From positions 1-36,589 of the forward strand of contig DXFQ01000051.1 in assembly GCA_019114365.1 (NCBI GenBank): a DNA stretch of 36,589 nucleotides, read 5' to 3'. Origin of the DNA: Candidatus Parakkermansia intestinigallinarum. Lineage in GTDB: Bacteria; Verrucomicrobiota; Verrucomicrobiia; Verrucomicrobiales; Akkermansiaceae. Position 1 is the first letter of the stretch. Each line of letters begins with the position of its first letter. The position numbers were made by a program, and so were the translations under genes. Under the pieces are notes generated by a model. It had not been told where the DNA came from. It did no database searches and saw only the letters and a program-made list of their open reading frames with translations. Below, piece after piece: positions 16,643 to 26,085 of the stretch.

Positions 16643-19600
16643 TCAGTTGTGCGTTTGGTCTCGCTTGACTTCGGCGTCGGCTCGGGTCATCTGCCCGAGG
16701 ACGCGGCGGTACTCCATGGGGAAGACCTTGACGAAGTTGGTCAGCGCGTTGTCGAAGTCGGCCAGGATGTCGCGGGCGCGTTGCGAGCCGGTGCAGTTCG
16801 CATGCTCTTCGAGCAGGCTGCGCAGGCGCTCGATGTCTTCGGGCTCGGTGACGGGGTCGAGGTCGATGGTGTCGAGGTTGCAGTAGCGGTCGAAGAGGTG
16901 TTGCTCGTCCCAGACGTAGGCGTAGCCACCGCTCATGCCCGCACCGAAGTTGTGGCCGGTGGGGCCGAGCACGACGACGCAGCCGCCGGTCATGTACTCG
17001 CAGCAGTGGTCGCCCGCGCCTTCAACGACGGCAGCGGCACCCGAGTTGCGGACGGCGAAACGCTCGCCGACTTGGCCGCGTATGAAGACTTTGCCGCCCG
17101 TGGCACCGTAGAGCAACACGTTGCCGGCAATCACGTTCTCGCAGGGGACGTAGGTTGTGCCCGCGAAGGGTGTGATGATGATCTTGCCGCCCGAGAGCCC
17201 CTTGCCGACGTAGTCGTTGGCCTGCCCCTGCAGGCGGAGGGTGACGCCGTGCGCGAGGAAGGCGCCGAAGCTCTGGCCGGCGGTGCCCGTCATGTTCAGG
17301 CAGATGCTCTCGTCGGGCAGGCCGGCGTGACCGTGCTTTTTGGCGATGAGGTACGAGAGGCGCGTGCCGACGGCGCGGTCGGTGTTGCGGACGGTCAGTT
17401 CGAGGCTCACGGCTTTGCCTTCGTCGAGGGCGGGCGCGAGCTGCGGCAGGAGGGCTTCGTCGTAGACGGCGCAGCGGTTGCGGTGGTCGGCTCGCCCGTG
17501 GACGTTGAGGGCTTCGGGGCGGATGATGCGCGAGAAGTCGAGGTTTTTCGTCTTCCAGTACGCGAGGGCTTTGTCGACGCGCAGCAGGTCGGCGCGGCCG
17601 ACGGCTTCATCGATGCTGCGCAGGCCGAGGGCGGCGAGGTATTCGCGGGTTTCGCGGGCGACGAAGCGCAGGAAGGTGATGATGTTCTCCGGCTTGCCGC
17701 GGTAGCGCTTGCGCAGCTCGGGGTCTTGCGTGGCGACGCCGACGGGGCAGGTGTTTTTGTTGCAGACGCGAGCCATGATGCAGCCCAGCGCGATCATGAG
17801 CGAGGTGGCGAAGCCGTACTCTTCCGCGCCCAGCAGGGTGGCGATGATGACGTCGCGCCCGTTTTTGATGAGGCCGTCGGTCTGCAGGCGGATGTTTTCG
17901 CGCAGCCCGTTGAGGACGAGCGTCTGGTGCGTTTCGGCGACGCCGAGTTCCCAAGGCATGCCGGCGTATTTGACGGAGGTGAGGGGCGAGGCGCCCGTGC
18001 CGCCGTCGTGGCCGGAGACGAGCACCATGTCCGCTCCGCCTTTGGCGACGCCGGCGGCGACGGTGCCGACGCCGACTTCGGAGACGAGTTTGACGCTGAC
18101 GCGGGCGTCGGGGTTGGCGTTGCGGAGGTCGAAGATGAGTTGGGCGAGGTCTTCGATGGAGTAGATGTCGTGGTGCGGCGGCGGGGAGATGAGGGTGACG
18201 CCCGGGGTGGCGTGGCGCACGCGGGCGATTTCTTCATCGACTTTGCCGCCGGGCAGCTGGCCGCCTTCGCCGGGTTTGGCGCCCTGCGCGACTTTGATTT
18301 GCAGTTCGCGGGCGTTGGCGAGGTATTCGGCGGTGACGCCGAAGCGGCCGGAGGCGATTTGCTTGATGGCCGAGCAGGTGCTGTCTCCGTTGGGCAGGGG
18401 GGTGTAGCGCTCGGGGTCTTCGCCGCCTTCGCCGCTGTTGCTCATCGAGCCGATGCGGTTCATGGCGATGGCGATGGCTTCATGCGCTTCTTTCGAGAGG
18501 GCGCCGAAGCTCATGGCGCCCGAGACAAAGCGCTTCATGATGCTCTCTTCGCTCTCGACTTCATCGAGGGAAATGGCTTTGGTCTCCGCAAAGCCGAAGA
18601 GGCCGCGCAGGGTGCAGAGGGTCTCGGTGTTTTCGTTGACCATCTCGGAGAAGACTTTGAATTGCGCGTAGTCTTCGTTGCGCAGGGCTTTCTGGAACTG
18701 GCCGATGACTTTCGACGTCCAGATGTGTTTCTCGCCGCCGCGCTTCCATTTGTAGAGGCCGGCGTTTTCGAGTTCGGTTTGCGGCTCGAATTGCAGGGCT
18801 TTTTTGCGGTTGAGGCGCTCGACGGATTCGGCCGCGATTTCGCTGAGGCCGATGCCGCCGATGCGCGAGGCGGTGCCGGGGAAGAAGCGCTCGACGATGT
18901 CGTCTCCCAGACCGATGGCTTCAAAGATTTGGGCGCCTCGGTACGAGCGGAGGGTCGAGATGCCCATCTTCGACATGGTTTTGAGCAGGCCGAAGTCGAC
19001 GGCTTCCAGATAGTTCTCCATGCCCTTGGTCGCCGAGACGGATTCGCTCAGCTTGCCCTCGCGGGCGAGGTTGACGATGGTGCCCAAGGCCAGCCAGGGG
19101 CAGACGGCGGTGGCGCCGTAGCCCAGCAGCAGGGCAAAGTGCATGACTTGCCGCGCTTCACCCGTCTCTGCGATGACGCCCGTGCCGGTGCGCACGCCCA
19201 TTTCGCGCAGCTTGGCGTTGACGGCGGCGACGGCCAGCAGGCTCGGGATGGGGGCTTCGTTGCCCGAGAGGGTGCGGTCGGAGAGGATGATGATGCGGTA
19301 GCCTTTATGGATGGCTTGTTCGGTTTCGCGCTCGAGTTCGGCGAGGCCTTCCTGCAGGCCGTTTTTCGAGAGCGCCGAGAATCCGGTCGAGAGGGTGATG
19401 CAGCGGAAGTCGGGCTCTTTGTTGCTCTTGAGCGCTTCGAGGTCGCTCATGGTGAGGATGGGCCGCGCCAGCTTGATGAGTCGCGCCATCTGCGGGGTCT
19501 CGTCGAGGATGTTCGCGGGGTTGCCGATGAAGGTGGTCAGCGACATGACGAGCTGCTCGCGTATCGGGTCGATGGGCGGGTTGGTGACTTGCGCGAACTG

Positions 19601-21163
19601 CTGCTTGAAGTAGTTGAAGAGCAGCTGCGGCCGCTCGGAGAGGACGGCGAGCGCGGCGTCGTTGCCCATGGCGTAGACGGGGTCGTGCCCGCTGTTGGCC
19701 ATGGGCATGATGAAGTGCTCGAGTTCGTCTTGCGTGTAGCCGAAGAGGACTTGGCGCGAGAAGATTTGGTTGGGGTTGACTTCGGGCGCGTTGACGCTGT
19801 CAAAGAAGCCGTGGATTTTGATGCGGTTCTCTTGGCACCAGCGGCGGTAGGGTCGGCGGCGTGCGACGCGGGTTTTGATTTCGGCGCTGTAGCTGATGTG
19901 GCGGCGGGCGAAGTCGATCCAGATGATGTCTCCGGGGGTGAGGCAGCCGCGTTTGATGACGTGGGCGGGGTCGGTGTCGAGCACGCCGGCTTCGCTCGCG
20001 AGAATGAACAGTCCGTTGTCGTCGAGTTCGTAGCGAGCGGGTCGCAGGCCGTTGCGGTCGACGATGGCGCCGGCGCCGAGGCCGTTGCTGAAGCAGACGG
20101 CGGCCGGGCCGTCCCACGGTGCCATGAAGCCGGAGTGGTAGTCGTAGAAGCCGCGCAGGTCTTCGCCGATGAAGTATCGGCTGCCGAAGGCTTGCGGCAC
20201 GAGCATCATCATGCTGTGCGGCAGGCTGCGCCCGCCGGTGACGAGGAGTTCGAGGGCGTTGTCGAGGCTGGCCGAGTCGCTCTGCCCGGCGGGGATGACG
20301 GGCAGGATTTTGGCGATGTCGTCGCCGAAGAGGGGGCTGGCGAGGTTGCCCTCAAGCGCACTCATTTGGTTGAGGTTGCCGCGCAGGGTGTTGACTTCGC
20401 CGTTGTGGGCCATGTAGCGGAAGGGGTGCGCGAGCGGCCAGCTCGGGAAGGTGTTGGTGGAGTAGCGCTGGTGCACGATGGCCAGGCAGCTCTTGAAGCG
20501 GTCGTCGGCGAGGTCCGCGTAAAAGAGCGGCAGTTGCGGCGCGAGCAGAAGTCCTTTGTAGACGATGGTGCGCGAGGAGAGAGAGGGGATGTAGAAGCGG
20601 TCGCCGAGCTTCGGTTGCTCGCGGGCAACACCGTGCTCGATGACGCGGCGCAGGATGTAGAGGCGCCGCTCGAGTTCGTCGCCGCTGAGCTCTTTGTTCT
20701 GCGGCGCGATGAAGCATTGCTCGATGAGAGGGGCGCTCTCGCGGGCAAGGCGGCCGATTTTGCTCTCGTCGACGGGCACTTCTCGCCAGCCGAGAAAGTC
20801 GAAGCCTTCGGCGCTGACGGCTTCTTCAACTTTGGCGCGGCAGACGGCACAGGGGACTTTCTCCTTGGGTAAAAAGAACATGCCGACGGCGTAGTGTCCG
20901 GCGGCAGGTAGTTTGAACTTCGTGACGGCTGAGAAGAATTCATGGGGAATCTGCATCAGCATGCCGGCGCCGTCGCCCGTTTCGGGGTCGCAGCCGGTGG
21001 CGCCTCGGTGCAGAAGTCTCTCAAGGATGGTGATGCCCTTCTCAATGATGCTGTGGGAGGCGCGACCGAGGGTGTCGACGACCATGCCGACGCCGCAGGC
21101 GTCATGCTCTTGAGCGGGATCATACAGGCCCTGAGCCTGAGGATAATATGCACTTGTACTCAC
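16643..21163 (-). CDS. gltB: Glutamate synthase large subunit
   Basis: N-terminal CGVGMV Ntn amidotransferase Cys; HQRYSTNTFPSWPLAHPFRYMAHNGEVNT; PPPHHDIYSIEDLAQLIFDL; GHDGGTGASPLTS; FMN/Fe-S segment CIMARVCNKNTCPVGVATQ; GXGXG C-terminal domain. Start set to GTG 21163 because the promoter at 21219-21247 overlaps the longer ORF start. Confidence 0.96.
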   Translation of the reverse strand: MSTSAYYPQAQGLYDPAQEHDACGVGMVVDTLGRASHSIIEKGITILERLLHRGATGCDPETGDGAGMLMQIPHEFFSAVTKFKLPAAGHYAVGMFFLPKEKVPCAVCRAKVEEAVSAEGFDFLGWREVPVDESKIGRLARESAPLIEQCFIAPQNKELSGDELERRLYILRRVIEHGVAREQPKLGDRFYIPSLSSRTIVYKGLLLAPQLPLFYADLADDRFKSCLAIVHQRYSTNTFPSWPLAHPFRYMAHNGEVNTLRGNLNQMSALEGNLASPLFGDDIAKILPVIPAGQSDSASLDNALELLVTGGRSLPHSMMMLVPQAFGSRYFIGEDLRGFYDYHSGFMAPWDGPAAVCFSNGLGAGAIVDRNGLRPARYELDDNGLFILASEAGVLDTDPAHVIKRGCLTPGDIIWIDFARRHISYSAEIKTRVARRRPYRRWCQENRIKIHGFFDSVNAPEVNPNQIFSRQVLFGYTQDELEHFIMPMANSGHDPVYAMGNDAALAVLSERPQLLFNYFKQQFAQVTNPPIDPIREQLVMSLTTFIGNPANILDETPQMARLIKLARPILTMSDLEALKSNKEPDFRCITLSTGFSALSKNGLQEGLAELERETEQAIHKGYRIIILSDRTLSGNEAPIPSLLAVAAVNAKLREMGVRTGTGVIAETGEARQVMHFALLLGYGATAVCPWLALGTIVNLAREGKLSESVSATKGMENYLEAVDFGLLKTMSKMGISTLRSYRGAQIFEAIGLGDDIVERFFPGTASRIGGIGLSEIAAESVERLNRKKALQFEPQTELENAGLYKWKRGGEKHIWTSKVIGQFQKALRNEDYAQFKVFSEMVNENTETLCTLRGLFGFAETKAISLDEVESEESIMKRFVSGAMSFGALSKEAHEAIAIAMNRIGSMSNSGEGGEDPERYTPLPNGDSTCSAIKQIASGRFGVTAEYLANARELQIKVAQGAKPGEGGQLPGGKVDEEIARVRHATPGVTLISPPPHHDIYSIEDLAQLIFDLRNANPDARVSVKLVSEVGVGTVAAGVAKGGADMVLVSGHDGGTGASPLTSVKYAGMPWELGVAETHQTLVLNGLRENIRLQTDGLIKNGRDVIIATLLGAEEYGFATSLMIALGCIMARVCNKNTCPVGVATQDPELRKRYRGKPENIITFLRFVARETREYLAALGLRSIDEAVGRADLLRVDKALAYWKTKNLDFSRIIRPEALNVHGRADHRNRCAVYDEALLPQLAPALDEGKAVSLELTVRNTDRAVGTRLSYLIAKKHGHAGLPDESICLNMTGTAGQSFGAFLAHGVTLRLQGQANDYVGKGLSGGKIIITPFAGTTYVPCENVIAGNVLLYGATGGKVFIRGQVGERFAVRNSGAAAVVEGAGDHCCEYMTGGCVVVLGPTGHNFGAGMSGGYAYVWDEQHLFDRYCNLDTIDLDPVTEPEDIERLRSLLEEHANCTGSQRARDILADFDNALTNFVKVFPMEYRRVLGQMTRADAEVKRDQTHN

Positions 21164-21218
21164 TGGCGTTGTCTGGTTATGGGGTTGGCAGGCATCCACA
21201 GCATTGCCTGCGGGGGCG

Positions 21219-21247
21219 AGAGTAGCACAGAGGGGGCCTTTTTGCAA
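21219..21247 (-). promoter_or_regulatory. Sigma70-like promoter of gltB (TTGCAA-17-TACTCT, extended -10 TGC)
   Basis: Minus strand TTGCAA AAAGGCCCCCTCTGTGC TACTCT. Confidence 0.6.
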
Positions 21248-21392
21248 TCAAAATTTGAGGGTTAGGGCTCTATCCCCTACTGCTAAACAAGGATTTCGAG
21301 GCGTCGCGAGTTTGTGCGCCGTGTTTCGCGCCCGCGTCGGAGTCGGCGCCGGAACGAGGGGGTGGCCGAATAGGAGGGAAGGCCGGAAAGGA

Positions 21393-21428
21393 GGGGGAAG
21401 TCGGGAAGGGAGGGCAGGGGAAGGAGGG
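21393..21428 (+). repeat. Purine-rich G-run tract with G-quadruplex potential
   Basis: GGGGGAAGTCGGGAAGGGAGGGCAGGGGAAGGAGGG fits G3+N1-7 x4; embedded in degenerate ggaaggccgg-like repeats from ~21358 to 21440. Confidence 0.6.
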
Positions 21429-21444
21429 GAGGCCGGAAACAAAG

Positions 21445-21476
21445 ACTCCCCCGCAGGGGCATGCCTGCGGGGGAGT
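21445..21476 (-). terminator. Rho-independent terminator of the nan/pfk operon
   Basis: Perfect 13-bp stem ACTCCCCCGCAGG-GGCATG-CCTGCGGGGGAGT; minus strand continues CTTTGTTT. Confidence 0.75.
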
Positions 21477-21548
21477 GAAGGGGCTTTGGCGGGAATCCGA
21501 TGCCCATGCCGCTCTGCTGTTCGCGAGGCGACGGGGCTCGGCGTCCCG

Positions 21549-22661
21549 TTAGTTCTGCGCGGCTTGTTTGAGCTGCAGGGATTCGTCGCCGAACGAGATG
21601 CCGATTTCCTTGGCGGCGGTGACGATCTGGCTCTGGATGTCGACCAGATGCAGGGTTCTGACGGCTTCTTCGATGGGCATGGACACCATGTCGTTGCGGC
21701 TCAGCGCGACGGTGTCGCCGAACTTGCCCTCTTCGATGAGGTCGATGGCCTTGGCTCCGCAGCGCACGCCGAGCACGCGGTCGAAGGGAATGGGGTCGCC
21801 GCCGCGCTGGATGTGACCGAGCACGCAGTAGCGGGTTTCGATGCCGGTGAGGGTTTCGAGCTTGGTCGAGAGGAAGGCGGCGATGCCGCCGAGGCGTACC
21901 TCGCCCTTCGTCTCTTCATCGAGGGTGAGCAGCTTGCCGCCGATGCGGGCGCCTTCGCTGACCACGACGATGATTTCTCGCTGCCCCAGTGCCTTGAGCA
22001 GTTCAACCTTGCGCACGATGTCCTCGAGCGTGAACTCGATTTCCGGCAGCAGGATGACGTCGGCACCGCCGGCGATGCCGCCGTAGAGGGCGATCCATCC
22101 GGCATGGCGACCCATCACCTCGACGACCATCATGCGCTGGTGTGAGAAGGCGGTGGTGCGCAGGCGATCGAGGTTTTCGCTCACGACGGAGACGGCCGTC
22201 CAGAAGCCGAAGGTGTAGTCGGTGGCGCCGAGGTCGTTGTCGATGGTTTTGGGCACGCCGACGATGGGCAGGCCGATGTGGCGCAGCTCCAGGCCGATGG
22301 TTTGGGAGCCGTCGCCGCCCACGACGATGAGCGCTTTGAGGTCGAGCCTCTCGACGGTTTCTTTGCTGCGGCGCAGAACGTCGTCTGCAATCTGCAGGCG
22401 GCCGCCCACACCGCTCTTGACCGTGAAGTTGCCTTTGTTGACCGTGCCCAGAATGGTGCCGCCGGTTGAGCGGATGTTGTGGCAGTTCTGGGGGGTGAGG
22501 ATGCGATAGCGTTCGTTTTCGGGGGTGGAGAGCAGACCCTCAAAGCCATCGTAGAAGCCGTAGACGGTCCAGCCGCGGGCAGAGGCGGCGGCAACGGCGC
22601 CTTCAATCACTGCGTTGAGCCCGGGGCAGTCGCCGCCGGCGTTGAGAATACCGATGTTCAT
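21549..22661 (-). CDS. pfkA: 6-phosphofructokinase (group III-like: GGDGS + PKTIDND)
   Basis: GILNAGGDCPGLNAVIEG, VVGGDGSQTIG, VPKTIDNDLGATDYTFGF, SHQRMMVVEVMGRHAGWIAL, LLPEIEF, RYCVLGHIQRGGDPIPFDR; catalytic residues intact. Confidence 0.92.
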   Translation of the reverse strand: MNIGILNAGGDCPGLNAVIEGAVAAASARGWTVYGFYDGFEGLLSTPENERYRILTPQNCHNIRSTGGTILGTVNKGNFTVKSGVGGRLQIADDVLRRSKETVERLDLKALIVVGGDGSQTIGLELRHIGLPIVGVPKTIDNDLGATDYTFGFWTAVSVVSENLDRLRTTAFSHQRMMVVEVMGRHAGWIALYGGIAGGADVILLPEIEFTLEDIVRKVELLKALGQREIIVVVSEGARIGGKLLTLDEETKGEVRLGGIAAFLSTKLETLTGIETRYCVLGHIQRGGDPIPFDRVLGVRCGAKAIDLIEEGKFGDTVALSRNDMVSMPIEEAVRTLHLVDIQSQIVTAAKEIGISFGDESLQLKQAAQN

Positions 22662-22664
22662 GAG

Positions 22665-23672
22665 TTATCTGGTGGGGGTGTGGGTGGATGTGGAGGTGGT
22701 ATTGTTGCTCGGCATGAGGATGAACTCCTCCCTCTTCGAGGTGTCACTGGTGAGCTGCCAATTGCGCCATTCCTGCCAACCGTCGCGCATGAAGTTGTTG
22801 GCAAGGGCGTAGCGCTGCTGCGGAGAGGGCATGCCCAGAATGACGATAAGCAGCCGCTGGGCGTAGGTCGAATCTCTGCCCGTCAGGGGGTTGGGCAGTT
22901 TGATCGAGGCGCGTCGCGCCGTGGCCAGCAGGCAGCAGCCGGCACTCTGCGAGCGTGCGGCCTTGATGCCGTCCACCGCTTCGCCCGATGAGAGCATGCG
23001 GTTGGTGTTGACGACGTTGCGCTGCTTGGTCGCGCCGTCGGGCATGTAGATGCTCACCTGGGCGCTGCGCTGCGAGCAGATGGTGCGCAGGGTCGTGTTG
23101 TCGATGGCGTACATGGAGAGGACGGCCATGTCTCTCGCTGTCGACTGCGAGATGGTGGCGCCGCTGGGGCCCTTGAACACGGTTGAATCCATCTTCAGCG
23201 AGCCGCGTGCCAAGCGGTTCATCTGTGTAGTGAAGGCGCCGATGGGATCGCTCGGGCTGATGACGGAGCCGCAGGCGTATGCCAAGGTGATGGCCGCGCT
23301 GCTGTCGTCCCAGAGCAGCGCGGAGTAGAGCGCGTCTCTCAGGGTGAGCCGAGCCCCGGGCACCAGACCGAGCAGGTTGGTGTTGGGGTGCTCAAGCACT
23401 TGCATCGGGGCGGTGATGAGCGTGTCGAGACTCACATTCTGCTGCGAGACCCAGTCGAGCACGACGGCAGCGGTGACGACGTTGGCCAGCATGCCGATCG
23501 GGCGGCGCTCATTGGCGTTGGACGAGTACAGGATGCGCCCCGTCGAGACTTCGAGGGCTAGGTAACTCGGCTGTGGCGCCTGAGGCGGAGCTTGGCCGAC
23601 CGTACCGGCGCAGGAGCTGAGCAGCAGCCCGGCAAGCCCGAGAACGGCGGCTTTGATGCGGAGGGGGGTCAT
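22665..23672 (-). CDS. DacA/PBP5-like (S11) lipoprotein with degenerate active site
   Basis: Lipobox GLLLSSC; YLALEVSTGRILYSSNANERRPIG; fold-diagnostic flanks retained but SxxK to MLAN, SxN to DDS, KTG to KAA. Confidence 0.8.
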   Translation of the reverse strand: MTPLRIKAAVLGLAGLLLSSCAGTVGQAPPQAPQPSYLALEVSTGRILYSSNANERRPIGMLANVVTAAVVLDWVSQQNVSLDTLITAPMQVLEHPNTNLLGLVPGARLTLRDALYSALLWDDSSAAITLAYACGSVISPSDPIGAFTTQMNRLARGSLKMDSTVFKGPSGATISQSTARDMAVLSMYAIDNTTLRTICSQRSAQVSIYMPDGATKQRNVVNTNRMLSSGEAVDGIKAARSQSAGCCLLATARRASIKLPNPLTGRDSTYAQRLLIVILGMPSPQQRYALANNFMRDGWQEWRNWQLTSDTSKREEFILMPSNNTTSTSTHTPTR

Positions 23673-24823
23673 GATGCCGATTTGCTGCTCTTGCGCGTCG
23701 TTTTCGCGGTGGGACGGCTGCCGTTCAGCGCACCGGGCTCACGGTCGCCGAAGATGATGCCCAAGTCGCGAGCCGTTTGCACAATCTGGCTGTCCGGCTG
23801 CACGAGACGCGGTTTCCTGACGGCTTCGTCGATGGTGACGGTGCCCACGTTGAGTCCCTCCAGAACAATGGAGGTGCCGAATTTTTTCTCTTCGATGAGC
23901 CGCACGGCTTCGACGCCGAAGCGGATGCCGAGGATGCGATCGAAGGCGCAGGGCGAGCCGCCGCGCTGGGTGTGCCCGAGCACGCAGTATCGCGTCTCGA
24001 TACCGGTGAGCTCTTCAAGCTCGCGTGCGAGGCGGTTGCCGATGCCGCCGAGGCGCTCATCGCCGTTCTCGGTGTTGCGGACGGTGACGAGCTGGCCGTT
24101 GATGCGCGCGCCTTCGGCGACGACGACGATGATTTCGCGCTGTCCGTTCGCCTTGCGGGCCTTGATGCAGTCCACGACCTTGTTGAGGTCAAACTCAATT
24201 TCGGGGATGAGTACGACGTCGGCAGCGGACGAGATGCCGCTGTGCAGCGCGATCCACCCCGAGAGGTTGCCCATCACCTCGATGACCATCATGCGCTGGT
24301 GCGAGTTGGCCGTCGTGCGGATGCGGTCGATGGATTCGGTGACGACGGAGACGGCGCTCTGGAAGCCGAAGGTGTAGTCCGAGGCGATGCAGAGGTCGTT
24401 GTTGATGGTTTTGGGAATGCTGATGACCGGCAGCCCTTCTTCCGAGAGCAGTTGCGCCGTCTTGGCCGAGCCGTCACCACCGATGACGACCAGAGCCTGA
24501 AGCCCCAGAGCGGTGATGGTCTTTTTGGCCTTCGCCATGACGTCTTTATCGATGGAGGCGCGCCCGACCTTGTTCGTGCGGACGTTGAAGTTGCCGGTGT
24601 TCGTCGTGCCGAGGATGGTGCCGCCGACCGAGCGAATCTTGTGCGTCTTGATCGGGGTGAGAATCTCATAGCGGCGCCCGCCCGCAACCGGGAGCAGACC
24701 TTCGAAGCCGTCGTGGAAACCGATCACGCGCCAGCCCCGCCGGTAGGCTGAAGTGACGAAACCTTCAATGACTGCGTTGATGCCGGGACAATCGCCGCCG
24801 GAGTTGAGGATGCCGATAATCAT
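23669..24823 (-). CDS. 6-phosphofructokinase paralog with altered catalytic motif (PKTINND, MGN)
   Basis: GILNSGGDCPGINAVIEG, VIGGDGSAKTAQ, IPKTINNDLCIASDYTFGF, EVMGNLSGWIAL, RYCVLGHTQRGGSPCAFDRILG. ATGA overlap with the downstream DacA-like gene. Confidence 0.92.
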   Translation of the reverse strand: MIIGILNSGGDCPGINAVIEGFVTSAYRRGWRVIGFHDGFEGLLPVAGGRRYEILTPIKTHKIRSVGGTILGTTNTGNFNVRTNKVGRASIDKDVMAKAKKTITALGLQALVVIGGDGSAKTAQLLSEEGLPVISIPKTINNDLCIASDYTFGFQSAVSVVTESIDRIRTTANSHQRMMVIEVMGNLSGWIALHSGISSAADVVLIPEIEFDLNKVVDCIKARKANGQREIIVVVAEGARINGQLVTVRNTENGDERLGGIGNRLARELEELTGIETRYCVLGHTQRGGSPCAFDRILGIRFGVEAVRLIEEKKFGTSIVLEGLNVGTVTIDEAVRKPRLVQPDSQIVQTARDLGIIFGDREPGALNGSRPTAKTTRKSSKSAS

Positions 24824-24859
24824 GGATGTGACGTGTGTGTGGAAGAAGGGTGAAGGTGT

Positions 24860-26050
24860 TTATTTGCAGGGCTTGGCCGCCGGAATGGCTCCGAAGTAGT
24901 GGGCGCAGTTCCAAAGGGCGCGGGGGTGGTGGAAGAAGGACTTCCACATGCTGCCCTTGAGGCCGTTGGCCGGGGAGCCGTCGCGCTCGCAGTAGCCGTA
25001 CCATTCGCCGTGCTCGTGGTCTTGAAGGTGCTCAAAGGCCCAGTCGTGCACGCGCTGATGCCACTGCGCGTATTTCTCATCACCTGTCATGACGTAGGCG
25101 AGGCAGGTGCCGATGAGGGCTTCGTCGTGCGGCCACCAGAACTTCATGTTGTGCCAGTACTCCTGCACGGGTCCGCCGAAGACGTCCGTGTAATAGAGCA
25201 GCCCGCCGAACTTCGGATCCCAGCCGCGGGCGAGCGACCAGTCGATCATCTTGCAACCCGTCTCGATGAGAGCGGGATCGTTGCCGCGCAGCCGAGCTTC
25301 CTCGAGGATGAACCAGCCGCCCTCGATGGCGTGGCCGGGGTTCTGCGTGCGCTCGTCAAAGTGGTCGATGATGGAGCCGTCGGGGGCGACGTTCTCGAGC
25401 ACGGCCTTGATGTCCTCCTTCATGAAGAGGCGGCGCAGGTCGTCGATGCAGCGGTCGATCCATGCCGTGTAGGTGCCGTCGGCGTCGCCGAGGTATTTGC
25501 GCATCTCTTGGCAGGTCACCAGCATGATCATGCGGCAGCCCAGATTTTCGGAGGGGCGCAGGCCCGTCGTCTTGGGCTGCATCTTGCCCGGCGTAAAGAA
25601 GATGTCGGCAAAGATGTCAAACCAGTGGCGGGCGCGCTCGGCGCTGCGGGGATTGCCCGTCGCGCCGTAGTGAGCCGCGCAGGCGATGGCGGCGAAGCAT
25701 TCGCTGTAGGCGTAGCGGCGCTTGCGTATCGGGGTGCCTTCTGCCGTGACGTGGAAGTACATGCGGCCGTCAGCGGGGTCGACGCATTTTTCTTCGAGGA
25801 AGCGGATGGCGCTTTCGGCGTATTCGAGCCACTGCGGGCGCTTCTCGATGCTGTTGTAGCAGGTGAGGAGCATCCACGCCATGCGGCCCTGCGCCCAGAC
25901 GTTCTTGTCGCTGTCCACCAGCGTGCCGTCGGCGTCAAAACAGTGGTAGAGGCCGCCGTTGACCGTGTCGACCGCACGGGGAAACCAGAAGGGCTCGACC
26001 TCGTTGAGTAACTTGTCGCGGTAGAATTGCCCGAGTGCTTGCGTTTCCAT
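24860..26050 (-). CDS. N-acylglucosamine 2-epimerase (AGE/RnBP family)
   Basis: FWFPRAVDTVNGGLYHCFDADGTLVDSDKNVWAQGRMAWML, HAIEGGWFILEEARL, MKFWWPHDEALIG, WYGYCERDGSP, KSFFHHPRALWNC. Confidence 0.9.
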   Translation of the reverse strand: METQALGQFYRDKLLNEVEPFWFPRAVDTVNGGLYHCFDADGTLVDSDKNVWAQGRMAWMLLTCYNSIEKRPQWLEYAESAIRFLEEKCVDPADGRMYFHVTAEGTPIRKRRYAYSECFAAIACAAHYGATGNPRSAERARHWFDIFADIFFTPGKMQPKTTGLRPSENLGCRMIMLVTCQEMRKYLGDADGTYTAWIDRCIDDLRRLFMKEDIKAVLENVAPDGSIIDHFDERTQNPGHAIEGGWFILEEARLRGNDPALIETGCKMIDWSLARGWDPKFGGLLYYTDVFGGPVQEYWHNMKFWWPHDEALIGTCLAYVMTGDEKYAQWHQRVHDWAFEHLQDHEHGEWYGYCERDGSPANGLKGSMWKSFFHHPRALWNCAHYFGAIPAAKPCK

Positions 26051-26085
26051 GATGGCTCGTGTGTTGGCGGGGTTCGTCGCGCTCG

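Noticed and set aside
16424-20872. 1482-aa plus-strand ORF opposite gltB
   Set aside because: Antisense to a clearly coding gltB; translation is a low-complexity D/E/V/A/G-rich artefact of GC-rich reverse-frame openness with no recognisable domain.
22665-23672. Pseudogene call for the DacA-like gene
   Set aside because: The ORF is full length, has a lipobox, and is translationally coupled within an intact operon; degeneration is confined to catalytic motifs, favouring a maintained pseudoenzyme.
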